Positions 15,961-23,107 of a stretch of DNA of 64,000 bases are shown piece after piece. The notes below the pieces were generated by a model, which had not been told where the DNA came from, ran no database searches, and saw only the letters and a list, made by a program, of their open reading frames with translations. How positions within the stretch are numbered: position 1 is the first letter of the stretch; every line of letters begins with the position of its first letter. Source of the DNA: Phyllobacteriaceae bacterium (lineage in GTDB: Bacteria > Pseudomonadota > Alphaproteobacteria > Rhizobiales > Rhizobiaceae). Location of the stretch: assembly GCA_002708825.1 (NCBI GenBank), contig PAPF01000007.1, positions 81,572-145,571 on the forward strand, given 5' to 3'. The position numbers were made by a program, and so were the translations under genes.

Positions 15961-17382
15961 ATGGCGGACAACGGCTTTCGCGGCCTTCGCATCACCAACA
16001 CGCTGACGCGGCGCAAGGAGGACTTCGTTCCCGCCGACCCGGACAACGTGCGCATGTATGTCTGCGGCCCCACGGTCTACGACTACGCCCATATCGGCAA
16101 TGCGCGTCCGGCCATCGTCTTCGACGTGCTGTTCCGCCTGCTGCGCCATCTCTACGGGCCGCAGCACGTCACCTATGTGCGCAACATCACCGACGTGGAC
16201 GACAAGATCAACGCCCGCGCGCTGCGCGATTTCGGCGCGGAGATCGACGCCGGCCGGATGACGCTGAACGAGGCCATCCGCCAGGTCACCGGGCGCACAT
16301 ACGAGCAGTATCACAGGGACGTGGCGGCGCTCGGCTGCCTGCCGCCGAGCGAGGAACCGCGCGCCACCGAGCATATCGCCGGCATGGTCTCCATGATCCA
16401 GGACCTGATCGGGCGCGGCCATGCCTATGTGGCGGAGGGGCCGGAAGGCCGGGAAGTGCTGTTCGAGACCGGCTCCATGGCCGACTACGGGCAATTGTCG
16501 AAGCGCCGGCTGGAGGACCAGCAGGCCGGCGCGCGCATCGACGTGAAGGACCACAAGCGCGCGCCCGCCGATTTCGTGCTGTGGAAGGAATCCTCGGCCA
16601 CGGAGCCGGGCTGGGACGGGGATTTAACCTTCGAGGGCAAGCCGGTGCGCATCCATGGCCGTCCGGGCTGGCACATCGAATGCTCGGTCATGTCGAAGGC
16701 GTTTCTGGGCGAGACCTTCGACATCCATGGCGGCGGGCTGGACCTGATCTTCCCCCACCATGAAAACGAGATCGCCCAGTCGCGCTGCGCCCATGGCACC
16801 GACGTGATGGCGAAATACTGGATGCACAACGGCTTCCTCCAGGTGGAGGGGCGCAAGATGTCGAAGTCGGAAGGCAACTTCGTCACGATCCACGAGCTTC
16901 TGGAAACGGAGAAATTCGGCGGCCGCAAATGGCCTGGCGAGGTGCTGCGCCTGGCCATGCTGATGACGCACTACAAGGAGCCGATCGACTTCTCCGTGCG
17001 GCGGCTGGAGGAGGCGGGCAATGTTCTTGCAAAATTGCAGCGCCGCGCCGGTGAGGGCGACGAGGGAAATGCCGCCGCAGTGGTCGAGGCATTGAAGGAC
17101 GATCTCAACGTCACCGCCGCGCTGTCCGCCATGAACGCCATGGCCGGCAAGCCGCTTGCCGATGCCCTGGAACTTCTGGGCCTGCCCGCCGCTGCTACGG
17201 CCGACGTCGACGAAAGCGCGATCGCCGCCATCGTCGAGACGCGCCTTGCCTTCATCCGCGAGAAGAACTGGGCCGAGGCCGACCGTATCCGCGACGAACT
17301 GCTGGCCGAGGGCATCCAGTTGAAGGACGGCAAGGACCCGGAGACCGGCGAACGCGTCACCACCTGGGAAGTGAAGCGGTGA
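15961..17382 (+). CDS. cysS: Cysteinyl-tRNA synthetase
   Basis: The 473-residue class I aminoacyl-tRNA synthetase charges tRNA-Cys. Zinc-site Cys35 lies in [10 protein letters not shown], the HIGN signature is at residues 44-47, and KMSKS at 299-303. [13 protein letters not shown] and [14 protein letters not shown] carry the other zinc and cysteine-site residues. The ATG at 15961 is preceded by a GGGGAAAGAGG stretch; upstream in-frame codons have no support. The C-terminal anticodon-binding region ends with a family-typical [20 protein letters not shown] leader ORF and hairpin lie upstream and may control expression. Confidence 0.97.
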   Translation: MADNGFRGLRITNTLTRRKEDFVPADPDNVRMYVCGPTVYDYAHIGNARPAIVFDVLFRLLRHLYGPQHVTYVRNITDVDDKINARALRDFGAEIDAGRMTLNEAIRQVTGRTYEQYHRDVAALGCLPPSEEPRATEHIAGMVSMIQDLIGRGHAYVAEGPEGREVLFETGSMADYGQLSKRRLEDQQAGARIDVKDHKRAPADFVLWKESSATEPGWDGDLTFEGKPVRIHGRPGWHIECSVMSKAFLGETFDIHGGGLDLIFPHHENEIAQSRCAHGTDVMAKYWMHNGFLQVEGRKMSKSEGNFVTIHELLETEKFGGRKWPGEVLRLAMLMTHYKEPIDFSVRRLEEAGNVLAKLQRRAGEGDEGNAAAVVEALKDDLNVTAALSAMNAMAGKPLADALELLGLPAAATADVDESAIAAIVETRLAFIREKNWAEADRIRDELLAEGIQLKDGKDPETGERVTTWEVKR

Positions 17383-17400
17383 GGGCGGGGCGCGCCAATC

Positions 17401-17420
17401 CCTCCCCTCGAGGGGGAGGA
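17401..17420. repeat. Imperfect CTCGAG-centred palindrome
   Basis: CCTCCCCTCGAGGGGGAGG is a near-perfect dyad centred on CTCGAG with one bulged G. It directly follows cysS. Similar CCCC/GGGG palindromes are scattered between genes in rhizobial genomes. It may act as a weak terminator of cysS, and its purine arm could serve as a distant ribosome-binding region for the next gene. Confidence 0.45.
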
Positions 17421-17459
17421 ACGGCACCCGTCCGTCACGGCTTCGAACGGGCAACATCC

Positions 17460-17942
17460 ATGACCGCACGCACCCTTTCCGGCGGTTGCCAGTGCGGCGC
17501 GGTGCGCTTCCGCGTCACCGGAAACCCCGGCACCTCGTCCGTCTGTCATTGCCGCATGTGCCAGAAGGCTTCGGCCGCGCCGTTTCTTGCCCTGGTCGGG
17601 CCGGGCGAAAAGCCGGTCGAATGGACGCGCGGGGCACCGGCCTGGTTCCAGTCGTCTTCCGCTGCCAGGCGCGGCTTCTGCGCCGCCTGCGGCACGCCGC
17701 TTGCCTATGATGCACCGGACGGTCTGGCGCTGACCGTCATCGCCTTCGACGATCCCGACGCCGTTGCGCCCACCATCGCCTATGGCGTTGAGGGCAAGCG
17801 GCCCTGGTGTGACGCCGTGCCTGACCTGCCGCAACGCGCCACCCTCGACGATATCGGGGCCGCGCCATTTCTCGACACGCTCACGAACCTCCAGCATCCC
17901 GACCATGACACCCAGGAGTGGCCTCCCCATGCCGACGGATGA
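17460..17942 (+). CDS. GFA (CENP-V/Gfa) family zinc protein
   Basis: A 160-residue member of the glutathione-dependent formaldehyde-activating (GFA/CENP-V) fold. Zinc ligands appear as GGCQCGAVRF (residues 10-12 region), CHCRMCQK and CAACGTPL, the full set expected for structural and catalytic zinc sites. Most members of this family have not been shown to act on formaldehyde, so no reaction is assigned. Start choice: ATG 17460 gives the usual MTARTLSGGCQCG opening, while the longer frame includes a palindrome. The gene overlaps the next small ORF by 14 bases. Confidence 0.85.
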   Translation: MTARTLSGGCQCGAVRFRVTGNPGTSSVCHCRMCQKASAAPFLALVGPGEKPVEWTRGAPAWFQSSSAARRGFCAACGTPLAYDAPDGLALTVIAFDDPDAVAPTIAYGVEGKRPWCDAVPDLPQRATLDDIGAAPFLDTLTNLQHPDHDTQEWPPHADG

Positions 17943-18057
17943 GCAGAAAAAGGCCGCCGCCCTGCCGAAGTGGCTTCTCTACGGCCTCGTCGCCAAGGGC
18001 ATTCTCGTGGTGGTGATCACGGCCGCCGTTCTGTGGTATGCGGGCGTATTCGGGTAA
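17929..18057 (+). CDS. Single-helix 42-residue membrane protein
   Basis: The product is 42 residues long: a charged MPTDEQKKAAALPK head and one hydrophobic helix (about residues 15-38) ending AGVFG. AGGAG lies about eleven bases before the ATG at 17929, and the ORF starts inside the end of the GFA gene. It stops 13 bases before cimA. No family is recognised. The Shine-Dalgarno, overlap and typical one-pass pattern make it a credible small protein. Confidence 0.6.
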   Translation: MPTDEQKKAAALPKWLLYGLVAKGILVVVITAAVLWYAGVFG

Positions 18058-18070
18058 GGGGGCAGGGAAC

Positions 18071-19687
18071 ATGACGAAGCAACGCATCCATCTTTTCGAC
18101 ACGACATTGCGCGACGGGCAGCAGACACCGGGCGTGGATTTTTCGGTGGAGGACAAGATCGCCATCGCGAAGATGCTCGACGAGTTCGGCATTGATTACG
18201 TCGAAGGCGGCTATCCTGGCGCCAACCCCACCGACACGGCCTTCTTCGCCAAAAAGCGCACCCAGGCGGCAAAATTCGTCGCCTTCGGTATGACCAAGCG
18301 CGCCGGCGTCTCCGCCTCCAACGATCCGGGCCTGGCAGCCCTCGTCCAGGCGGCGTCCGATGCCGTCTGCTTCGTGGCCAAGAGCTGGGATTACCACGTG
18401 CGCGTGGCGCTCGGCTGCACCAACGATGAGAACCTGGAGTGCATCGCCGCCTCCGTCGAGGCCACCATCGCCGCCGGCAAGGAGGCCTTGGTCGATTGCG
18501 AGCATTTCTTCGACGGCTACAAGGCCAATCCGGACTATGCGCTGGCCTGCGCGAAGACCGCCTGTGATGCGGGCGCGCGCTGGATCGTGTTGTGCGACAC
18601 CAATGGCGGCACGCTGCCGGCCGAGATCGGCGAAATCGTCAAGGCGGTGATCGCCGCCGGCGTGCCGGGCGAGCGTCTCGGCATCCACGCCCATGACGAC
18701 ACCGGCCAGGCGGTGGCCAATTCGCTGGCCGCCATCGAGGCCGGCTGCCGCCAGGTGCAGGGCACGCTGAACGGCATCGGCGAGCGCTGCGGCAATGCGA
18801 ACCTCATCGCCATCATTCCCACGCTGATGCTGAAACCCGCCTATGCGGACCGTTTCGAGACCGGCGTGACGGCGGAAGCGCTGGCCGGCATCACGCGCCT
18901 GTCGCGCAGCTTCGATGAATTGCTGAACCGCGCGCCGGACCCGCAATTGCCCTATGTCGGCGCCTCGGCCTTCGCCACCAAGGCCGGCATCCATGCATCC
19001 GCGCTTTTAAAGGAGCCGCAGACCTATGAGCATGTGCCGCCGGAAACGGTGGGCAACACCCGCAAGGTCATGGTCTCCGACCAGGGCGGAAAATCGAATT
19101 TCATCAACGAGTTGAAACGCCGTGGCATTGCCGTTGCGAAGGACGATCCGCGCCTCGACACGCTGATCTCGCTGGTCAAGGAGCGCGAGGCCCAGGGCTA
19201 TTCCTACGAGGGCGCTGACGCGTCCTTCGAACTGCTGGCGCGGCGCACGCTGGGCGAGGTGCCGCATTTCTTCAAGGTGGAAAGCTTCCGCTGCATGGTG
19301 GAGCGCCGCTTCGACGCCAACGGCCAGTTGAAGACCGTGTCGGAGGCCATCGTCCGCGTCGAGGTGGACGGCGAGGAGAAGATGTCGGTGGCGGAGGGCC
19401 ACGGTCCGGTCAACGCGCTCGACATTGCGCTGCGCAAGGATCTCGGCCGCTTCCAGGACGAGATTGGCGATCTGGAACTGGCCGACTATAAGGTGCGCAT
19501 CCTCAATGGCGGCACCGAGGCCATCACCCGGGTGCTGATCGAATCGACCGATGCGACCGACGCGCGCTGGTGGACCGTCGGCGTCTCCGACAACATCATC
19601 GACGCATCCTTCCAGGCGCTGATGGATTCCATCGTCTACAAGCTGATGAAGAACCGCGAACTGGCAGGGCTGATGGCGGCGGAGTAG
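18071..19687 (+). CDS. cimA: (R)-citramalate synthase
   Basis: The 538-residue product resembles CimA, which condenses pyruvate with acetyl-CoA to give citramalate and so feeds 2-oxobutyrate for isoleucine without threonine deaminase. IHLFDTTLRDGQQTPG is the HMGL-type metal and substrate loop, and GIHAHDDTGQAVANSLAAIEAG holds the His-x-His metal ligands. The C-terminal regulatory LeuA-dimer-like domain (about residues 400-535) is present and may bind isoleucine. 2-Isopropylmalate synthase is the nearest alternative, but the DTTLRDGQQTPGVDFSVEDK start and FVAFGMTKRAG segment favour CimA. ATG 18071 follows GGCAGGGAAC. Confidence 0.85.
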   Translation: MTKQRIHLFDTTLRDGQQTPGVDFSVEDKIAIAKMLDEFGIDYVEGGYPGANPTDTAFFAKKRTQAAKFVAFGMTKRAGVSASNDPGLAALVQAASDAVCFVAKSWDYHVRVALGCTNDENLECIAASVEATIAAGKEALVDCEHFFDGYKANPDYALACAKTACDAGARWIVLCDTNGGTLPAEIGEIVKAVIAAGVPGERLGIHAHDDTGQAVANSLAAIEAGCRQVQGTLNGIGERCGNANLIAIIPTLMLKPAYADRFETGVTAEALAGITRLSRSFDELLNRAPDPQLPYVGASAFATKAGIHASALLKEPQTYEHVPPETVGNTRKVMVSDQGGKSNFINELKRRGIAVAKDDPRLDTLISLVKEREAQGYSYEGADASFELLARRTLGEVPHFFKVESFRCMVERRFDANGQLKTVSEAIVRVEVDGEEKMSVAEGHGPVNALDIALRKDLGRFQDEIGDLELADYKVRILNGGTEAITRVLIESTDATDARWWTVGVSDNIIDASFQALMDSIVYKLMKNRELAGLMAAE

Positions 19688-19796
19688 CAGCCGGCGTCCT
19701 GCCGCGCCGCATCAACGCGCTTCACTTCACCCATCAGCTTTTCTTGCTGGTCGCATCGCCCGGCCTGTGCCATGGAGCGGCCCTGGAGGGTCATCC

Positions 19797-20744
19797 ATGG
19801 CTGACGAAACCGCGCCGCAGGCGGAAAACCGCGATACGTTGCAGGGCTTCCTGTTCGCGCTGGCAGCCTATCTCATGTGGGGCCTGCTGCCCTTCTACAT
19901 GAAGGCGCTGTCCGATGTGCCGGCTGCCGAAGTTGTGGTTCACCGCATCCTGTGGTCGGTTCCCGTGGCCGGACTGGTGCTGGTCGTCCTGCGCCGCACG
20001 GCGGACCTGAAAGCGGCGCTGAAGTCCTGGCCCATGATCCGCATGGCCATGCTCACCGCGGCCATCGTCTCCTTCAACTGGGGCATCTATGTCTGGGCGG
20101 TGGGCAACGGGCGCACGGTGGAAACGGCGCTCGGCTACTACATCAATCCGCTGTTCTCGGTGCTGCTGGCCGCCACGCTCCTGAAGGAGAAGCTGAGCCG
20201 CGCCCAGTGGACGGCCATCGCGCTGGCCGTGATCGCGGTCGCCATCCTGACCGTCGAGGCGGGCGGGCTGCCATGGGTGTCGCTTGCGCTGTGCGTCTCC
20301 TGGGGCTTCTACGCCTTCTTTCGCAAGACGCTGCCGATCGGGCCGAACCAGGGCTTCCTTCTGGAAGTGCTGATCCTCTCGCCCTTCGCGCTCGGCTATC
20401 TCCTCTACCTGACAGCCATCGGCGAAAACCATTTTTCAGCCGGCGGATGGGCCGGCATGGCCCTGCTGGCGGGCACGGGCCTCGTCACCGCCGTGCCGCT
20501 CATTTCCTATGCCAATGGCGCCAAGCTCCTGCGCCTGTCGACCATCGGCATCATGCAGTACATCGCGCCGTCGATGATATTCGTCATCGCGGTGTTTGCC
20601 TTCCGCGAACCCTTCGACGTCACCCGGCTCATTGCCTTCGGATTCATCTGGGCCGCGCTCGTGGTCTATAGCTGGTCCATGCTCTCGGATGCGCGGCGCG
20701 CCCGTGCGCGGCTTCCCGACGTGGAGCCGGGCCAGAAGACCTGA
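19797..20744 (+). CDS. rarD: RarD-type EamA-family transporter
   Basis: A 315-residue drug/metabolite transporter of the RarD branch with ten hydrophobic helices in two EamA repeats. FALAAYLMWGLLPFYMKAL, HRILWSVP, FNWGIYVWAVGNGR and ALGYYINPL are the RarD hallmarks (chloramphenicol-sensitive protein in E. coli naming). The substrate is unknown. GGAGGG sits seven bases before the ATG at 19797, and ten upstream codons are excluded. The gene stands 109 bases after cimA and is convergent with the GNAT-nitrilase gene. Confidence 0.9.
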   Translation: MADETAPQAENRDTLQGFLFALAAYLMWGLLPFYMKALSDVPAAEVVVHRILWSVPVAGLVLVVLRRTADLKAALKSWPMIRMAMLTAAIVSFNWGIYVWAVGNGRTVETALGYYINPLFSVLLAATLLKEKLSRAQWTAIALAVIAVAILTVEAGGLPWVSLALCVSWGFYAFFRKTLPIGPNQGFLLEVLILSPFALGYLLYLTAIGENHFSAGGWAGMALLAGTGLVTAVPLISYANGAKLLRLSTIGIMQYIAPSMIFVIAVFAFREPFDVTRLIAFGFIWAALVVYSWSMLSDARRARARLPDVEPGQKT

Positions 20745-20772
20745 CGGGGCAGGGGCGAGGGGCCCTCGTCAG
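20741..20772. terminator. Candidate bidirectional terminator
   Basis: CTGACG (20741-20746) pairs with CGTCAG (20767-20772), and CGAGG-GGC-CCTCG forms an inner stem. The dyad lies in the gap between the convergent rarD and GNAT-nitrilase genes and overlaps both stop regions. There is no T-run, so Rho-independent action is uncertain. Confidence 0.35.
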
Positions 20773-22316
20773 CCGCCGTCGGACCAGCGCGTGCGGTAGA
20801 GGTCGAAGCGGCGGTCGCGCAGGTTGCGCACCGAGCCTTGGGCGCGCGCCCATTGCACGGTGGCAAGGTTGAGGTCCGCCACGGTGATCATCTCCACGTT
20901 CTCGCTTGCCTCCGCCGCGATTCCGTCGCGCGCGAAGGGGAAGTCGCAGGGCGTGAAGACGGCCGACTGCGCATACTGGATGTCGAGGTTGGAGACATTG
21001 TCGAGATTGCCCACCATCCCCGAGGTCACGACATAGCTCTGGTTCTCGATGGCGCGGGCCTGGCAGCAATAGCGCACCCGAAGGTAGCCGTGCCGCGTAT
21101 CGGTGTTGAAGGGCACGAACAGGATGCGCGCGCCCTGGTCGGTCAGGCGCCGTGCGATCTCGGGGAATTCCGAATCGTAGCAGATCATCACGCCCACCGG
21201 GCCGCAATCGGTCTCGATCACGTCCACGCCGTCGCCGCCCTGGACGTTCCAGGCTTCCCGCTCGTCCGGGGTCGGGTGGATCTTGTCGCGCACATGCACC
21301 GACCCGTCGCGCAGGAAGACATGGCAGACATTGCGGATTTCGCCGTCCGCGCCGCACACCGGATGCGAGCCGCCAATGATGTTGATCGCCCGCTGGATGG
21401 CCATCTGGCGCATCCGTTCCACCAGTGTTTCGGTATGTTCGGCGGCGCGCCGGATCGCCGGTTCGGGCGCCAGTTCCTCCTCTTCCACCGAGAGCAGTTG
21501 CAGCGAGAAATATTCCGGGAACACGACGAAATCCGCACCGTAGTCCGATGCCACGGTGACGAAATAGTCCACCGCCTTGTAGAACTCGTCCGTGACCGAC
21601 AGCGTGCGCGCCTGCATCTGCACCGTGGCCACGCGCACCACTTCCGGATTGGCCCGCGTCACCGGCTGGTTCTCGATGGAGGCGTGCAGGTAGGGATTGC
21701 GCCAGACCATCAGCACCGCGTGGCCGCCCGACGGCTTGTCGTCGGGATTGTAACCGGCCAGCGCCATGACCGGCTCGAAGCCGGCGCGCATCTGGAAGGC
21801 CATGACCGTGTCGCGGATGTCGCCTGCCATCACCGCTTCCACATAGGCCTGCGGATCGGGATACTGCTTGCGCCGGCGGGCGAATCCCGGAATGCGCCCG
21901 CCAAAGGCAATGCCCTTGAGCCCCAGTTCGGTGGCCAGCCTCTCGCGCGCCTGGTAGAGCCGCTTGCCGATGCGCAGGCGCCGGTAGTCGGGATGCACCA
22001 TCACCTCGATGCCGTAGAGCCAGTCGCCACCGGCGAAATGCTGGCTGGCATAGCCGCCACCGGTCACTTCCGTCCAGCTGTGCGGACGCATCACCCGCGA
22101 CTCCCGCAGGATCAGCGACGCCGCATAGCCGACGACGACGCCCTCGAAGAGCGCCACGAACTGGCCTTCGGCAAAGGCGTTGATGTGGCCGCGGATCATG
22201 CCCGGCGTATAGGCGGTCTCGTGCGGATAGACCCGCCGGCACAGCGCGATGATGCCGTCGATGTCGCCCTTGCGCGCATTGCGCACCTCAAGCGCCGGCC
22301 TTGTCGTGTCGGTCAT
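20769..22316 (-). CDS. Bifunctional GNAT acetyltransferase/carbon-nitrogen hydrolase
   Basis: The 515-residue protein fuses a GNAT N-acetyltransferase (about residues 9-205, with IEVMVHPDYRRLRIGKRLYQ as the acetyl-CoA site) to a nitrilase-superfamily amidase (about 226-500). The catalytic triad is Glu268 in VFPEYFS, Lys345 in VRDKIHPTPDE and Cys379 in MICYDSEFPE. This two-domain architecture is widespread in proteobacteria, but I know no established substrate. Both domains appear intact. ATG 22316 is the first start in the frame that yields the normal GNAT opening LEVRNARKGDIDGI. The gene is 55 bases downstream of a LOG-family gene. Confidence 0.9.
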   Translation of the reverse strand: MTDTTRPALEVRNARKGDIDGIIALCRRVYPHETAYTPGMIRGHINAFAEGQFVALFEGVVVGYAASLILRESRVMRPHSWTEVTGGGYASQHFAGGDWLYGIEVMVHPDYRRLRIGKRLYQARERLATELGLKGIAFGGRIPGFARRRKQYPDPQAYVEAVMAGDIRDTVMAFQMRAGFEPVMALAGYNPDDKPSGGHAVLMVWRNPYLHASIENQPVTRANPEVVRVATVQMQARTLSVTDEFYKAVDYFVTVASDYGADFVVFPEYFSLQLLSVEEEELAPEPAIRRAAEHTETLVERMRQMAIQRAINIIGGSHPVCGADGEIRNVCHVFLRDGSVHVRDKIHPTPDEREAWNVQGGDGVDVIETDCGPVGVMICYDSEFPEIARRLTDQGARILFVPFNTDTRHGYLRVRYCCQARAIENQSYVVTSGMVGNLDNVSNLDIQYAQSAVFTPCDFPFARDGIAAEASENVEMITVADLNLATVQWARAQGSVRNLRDRRFDLYRTRWSDGG

Positions 22317-22334
22317 CAGTGGGCTCCCGAATCT

Positions 22335-22362
22335 GGCTTTGCCCGAAAGCCGCCGCGGCGGC
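22335..22362. repeat. Adjacent dyads between LOG-family and GNAT-nitrilase genes
   Basis: GGCTTT-GCCCG-AAAGCC (22335-22351) and the perfect 14-base palindrome GCCGCCGCGGCGGC (22349-22362) overlap. They lie in the 55-base gap. Either could act as a transcript-stabilising or terminating hairpin after the LOG-family gene, but neither is followed by a T-run. Confidence 0.45.
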
Positions 22363-22371
22363 CGTCCCGGC

Positions 22372-22980
22372 TCACATGCGTTCGATGACGGCGGGTTCGC
22401 CGGCCGGCTTCTCCGCTTCCGCGGCCGCCTTGAGGATGGCCGGAACGATGGCGCCCACCTCGTCGATCACCATGGGCTTCACCCGGTTTGCGGTGTGGAT
22501 GAAGCCTTCGCTCATCATGTGGTCCATCATCTCCACCATCGGGCCCCAATAGCCGCCGATATTGCCGAAAACCATCGGCTTGGTGTGATGGCCGAGTTGC
22601 GCCCAGGTCATCATCTCGACGATTTCCTCGACGGTTCCGATGCCGCCGGGCATGGCGACGAAGGCGCCGGACCGCTGGAACAGGGCATGCTTGCGCTCGT
22701 GCATGGTCTCGGTGACGACCAGTTCGTCGAGGTTTTCGCCGGCCGCTTCAGGCGCTTCCTTGCGCATCAGGAAGCGCGGGATGATGCCTGTCACCTTGCC
22801 GCCATGGGCGATGGCGCCTTCGGCGACGGCGCCCATGATGCCGCGCGTGCCGCCGCCATAGACGAGCCTGAGGCCCGCTTCGGCAATGGCCTGGCCGAGC
22901 TGGAAACCGGCCTCGCGGTAGATTTCTCTGGCTCCGTCGGAAGAACCGCAATAAACGCAAATGGAAGAGATCGTGGTCAT
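22372..22980 (-). CDS. TIGR00730 Rossmann-fold protein, LOG family
   Basis: A 202-residue member of the LOG/YgdH lysine-decarboxylase-like fold. Proteins of this type are phosphoribohydrolases that release free bases from nucleoside monophosphates, some of them cytokinin-activating. The signature PGGIGTVEEIVEMMTWAQL is intact, with the catalytic Arg-Lys region TETMHERKHALF upstream. VYCGSSDG opens the Rossmann fold. The nine codons before the ATG at 22980 were excluded. It could act on AMP or on pyrimidine nucleotides; the sequence does not tell. Confidence 0.9.
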   Translation of the reverse strand: MTTISSICVYCGSSDGAREIYREAGFQLGQAIAEAGLRLVYGGGTRGIMGAVAEGAIAHGGKVTGIIPRFLMRKEAPEAAGENLDELVVTETMHERKHALFQRSGAFVAMPGGIGTVEEIVEMMTWAQLGHHTKPMVFGNIGGYWGPMVEMMDHMMSEGFIHTANRVKPMVIDEVGAIVPAILKAAAEAEKPAGEPAVIERM

Positions 22981-23045
22981 GGCCTTGTTTTGTCCTTGGC
23001 GGGGCATGGGGTCAAGAGCGCGGGCGGCGCCAACCCCCGGGTTTC

Positions 23046-23074
23046 TTGAGACCTTGGGCGATTGGGTCTAAAAG
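23046..23074 (+). promoter_or_regulatory. Candidate sigma-70 promoter of the LysM gene
   Basis: TTGAGA (23046-23051, five of six matches to TTGACA), a 17-base spacer and TAAAAG (23069-23074, four of six matches) lie 34 bases before the ATG at 23108. The site is in the divergent gap between the LOG-family and LysM genes. Confidence 0.5.
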
Positions 23075-23107
23075 GGCGCGACAGATGATGACAAGGGTGT
23101 TGCGGAC

